Source: Pseudomonas vranovensis DSM 16006
GTDB taxonomy: Bacteria; Pseudomonadota; Gammaproteobacteria; Pseudomonadales; Pseudomonadaceae
Length of the DNA stretch: 64,000 nt
Assembly: GCF_000425805.1 (NCBI RefSeq)
Contig: NZ_AUED01000001.1
Location: 705,682 to 769,681, forward strand
Reading direction: 5' to 3'
In this document: one piece after another, positions 63,296 to 64,000 of the stretch
How the letters are laid out: every line of letters starts with the position of its first letter
Numbering within the stretch: the stretch's first letter is position 1
Notes under the pieces: generated by a model
The model's database searches: none
The model's input: the letters and a program-made list of their open reading frames with translations, nothing else
What the model was told of the DNA's origin: nothing
Position numbers and translations under genes: made by a program

Positions 63296-63865
63296 ATGAC
63301 GACTACCCCGCCAGCGCTCACCCGCACCTTGCTGCACACCCGTGAAATCATCTGTCGAGGCTACCAGCGCAGCGACGGCCTGTTCGACATCGAAGGGCGG
63401 CTGCAGGACCTGACCAACGCGCCCACCGACCTGCCGTTTCACTCGGTAGGCGAGGGCGGCACCATCCATGACATGCGCCTGGTCATGACCATTGATGCCG
63501 ACATGGTCATCCAGCACATCGCGGCCACCACCGAAGTGGGGGCAAGCCCGTTCTGCGCTGAAATCAGCAGCGCCTATGCCGGCCTGCAGGGGCTGAAAAT
63601 TGCCGCAGGCTTCAAACGCAAGATGAAAGAAGTCATCGGCGGTGCCAACGGCTGTACACACCTGACCGAACTGCTCGAACGCATGGCCACCACTGCGATG
63701 CAGACCCTGTTTTCCACCTACCGGGCCCAGGCCAGCCTGCGCACCGTCGATGGCCTGCAACGACCGATTGCCGTGCGCCCGTGGGTGATCGGCACCTGCC
63801 ATGCCTACCGCGAAGACGGCGATGCCGTACGGCTGTTGTGGCCCCAGGGGCTGCCCAAGGCCTGA
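63296..63865 (+). CDS. DUF2889 family protein
   Basis: A 189-residue protein of the DUF2889 family, function unknown. It has LLHTREIICRGYQRSDGLFDIEGRLQD at the N-terminus, IHDMRLVMTIDADMVIQHIAATTE in the middle and GGANGCTHLTELLERMATTAMQTLF, whose Gly-Cys-Thr-His could be a metal or catalytic site. The family recurs in clusters with SCPx thiolases, SDRs and paired acyl-CoA dehydrogenases, suggesting a role in the same pathway. It is the last gene of the operon, with AAAGAGAAG upstream of the ATG. Confidence 0.75.
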   Translation: MTTTPPALTRTLLHTREIICRGYQRSDGLFDIEGRLQDLTNAPTDLPFHSVGEGGTIHDMRLVMTIDADMVIQHIAATTEVGASPFCAEISSAYAGLQGLKIAAGFKRKMKEVIGGANGCTHLTELLERMATTAMQTLFSTYRAQASLRTVDGLQRPIAVRPWVIGTCHAYREDGDAVRLLWPQGLPKA

Positions 63866-63967
63866 CGCTTTTGTATTACCGGAGCCTTTTTATGCTGCCA
63901 TTGCAATCCACCGCCTCCGGCCTGTTACCGGAGCATGTGGGTTGTCGCCATCACCTCCTTGCTGGCC

Positions 63968-63996
63968 TCTCGCGGGGCAAGCCTGCGCCTGCCTCG
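63968..63996 (+). repeat. REP-like element at the right edge
   Basis: TCTCGCGGGGCAAGCCTGCGCCTGCC is a Pseudomonas REP variant. A short open frame from an ATG at 63892 (after GGAG) runs through it to the window edge; reading through a REP makes it doubtful as a gene, but its end cannot be seen. Confidence 0.55.
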
Positions 63997-64000
63997 ATGG

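Noticed and set aside
63892..64000. Possible gene start at the right edge after a GGAG site
   Set aside because: The frame reads through a REP element and its end lies outside the window, so coding potential cannot be judged.

Overview
The window is chromosomal DNA of a fluorescent or putida-type Pseudomonas. This is inferred from high-GC coding with dense GGAG-type ribosome sites, Pseudomonas-style REP repeats (cores like ATCGCGGGGCAAG), an AruH-type aminotransferase, a DUF1652 protein, an NnrS/PpyR pair and a V. cholerae-like type VI secretion cluster. No rRNA, tRNA or CRISPR array was seen.

Region 1 (1-12185) is part of a type VI secretion locus. A minus-strand operon runs tssB-tssC-tssE-tssF-tssG-FHA-tssJ and leaves the left edge inside tssJ. 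A divergent plus-strand operon holds vasI-tssA(vasJ)-tssM. Hcp, VgrG, ClpV, TssK and TssL are not in the window. Region 2 (12267-17925) has a glutathione S-transferase, a class C beta-lactamase overlapping an AraC regulator gene, a bile-acid-symporter-like carrier, a DUF1624 membrane protein and a DUF899 protein.

Region 3 (18055-20555) is the most unusual part. It is visibly AT-rich and contains a divergent gene for a free-standing PheRS-like protein (class II catalytic core fused to an FDX-ACB domain). Facing it is a 30-codon peptide gene with a good ribosome site, followed by a perfect 13-bp hairpin. After that comes a gene resembling M29/NicX-type metalloenzymes that is split by an apparent -1 frameshift at seven A residues. 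The layout resembles peptide-natural-product operons (precursor, attenuating hairpin, modifying enzyme), but I know of no described system with these parts.

Region 4 (20748-29675) holds an MHYT-GGDEF-EAL enzyme, a DUF1652 protein, an arginine:pyruvate transaminase-like gene, DUF1345, NnrS with a PpyR-like small membrane protein, a solitary tyrosine recombinase preceded by a 13-8-13 inverted repeat of loxP geometry, an AraC regulator and an RBBP9-type hydrolase.

Region 5 (29762-63865) is a large catabolic island. Its parts are an envelope/transport operon (DUF1302, DUF1329, YCF48-like, RND) with an acyl-CoA dehydrogenase and a CoA ligase; an AraC regulator and an EamA exporter between REP elements; an acyl-CoA dehydrogenase pair divergent from a crotonase-TetR pair; two MalT/AlkS-like LuxR regulators; an aldehyde dehydrogenase-alcohol dehydrogenase-two acyl-CoA dehydrogenases-EtfBA-MFS operon; and a short acyl-CoA dehydrogenase-SCPx thiolase-SDR-DUF2889 operon. 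Together they could carry a hydrophobic alcohol through aldehyde, acid and acyl-CoA into beta-oxidation with its own electron-transfer flavoprotein. The substrate cannot be named from sequence; a branched, cyclic or terpenoid/steroid-like chain is my inference from the paired dehydrogenases and SCPx thiolase.
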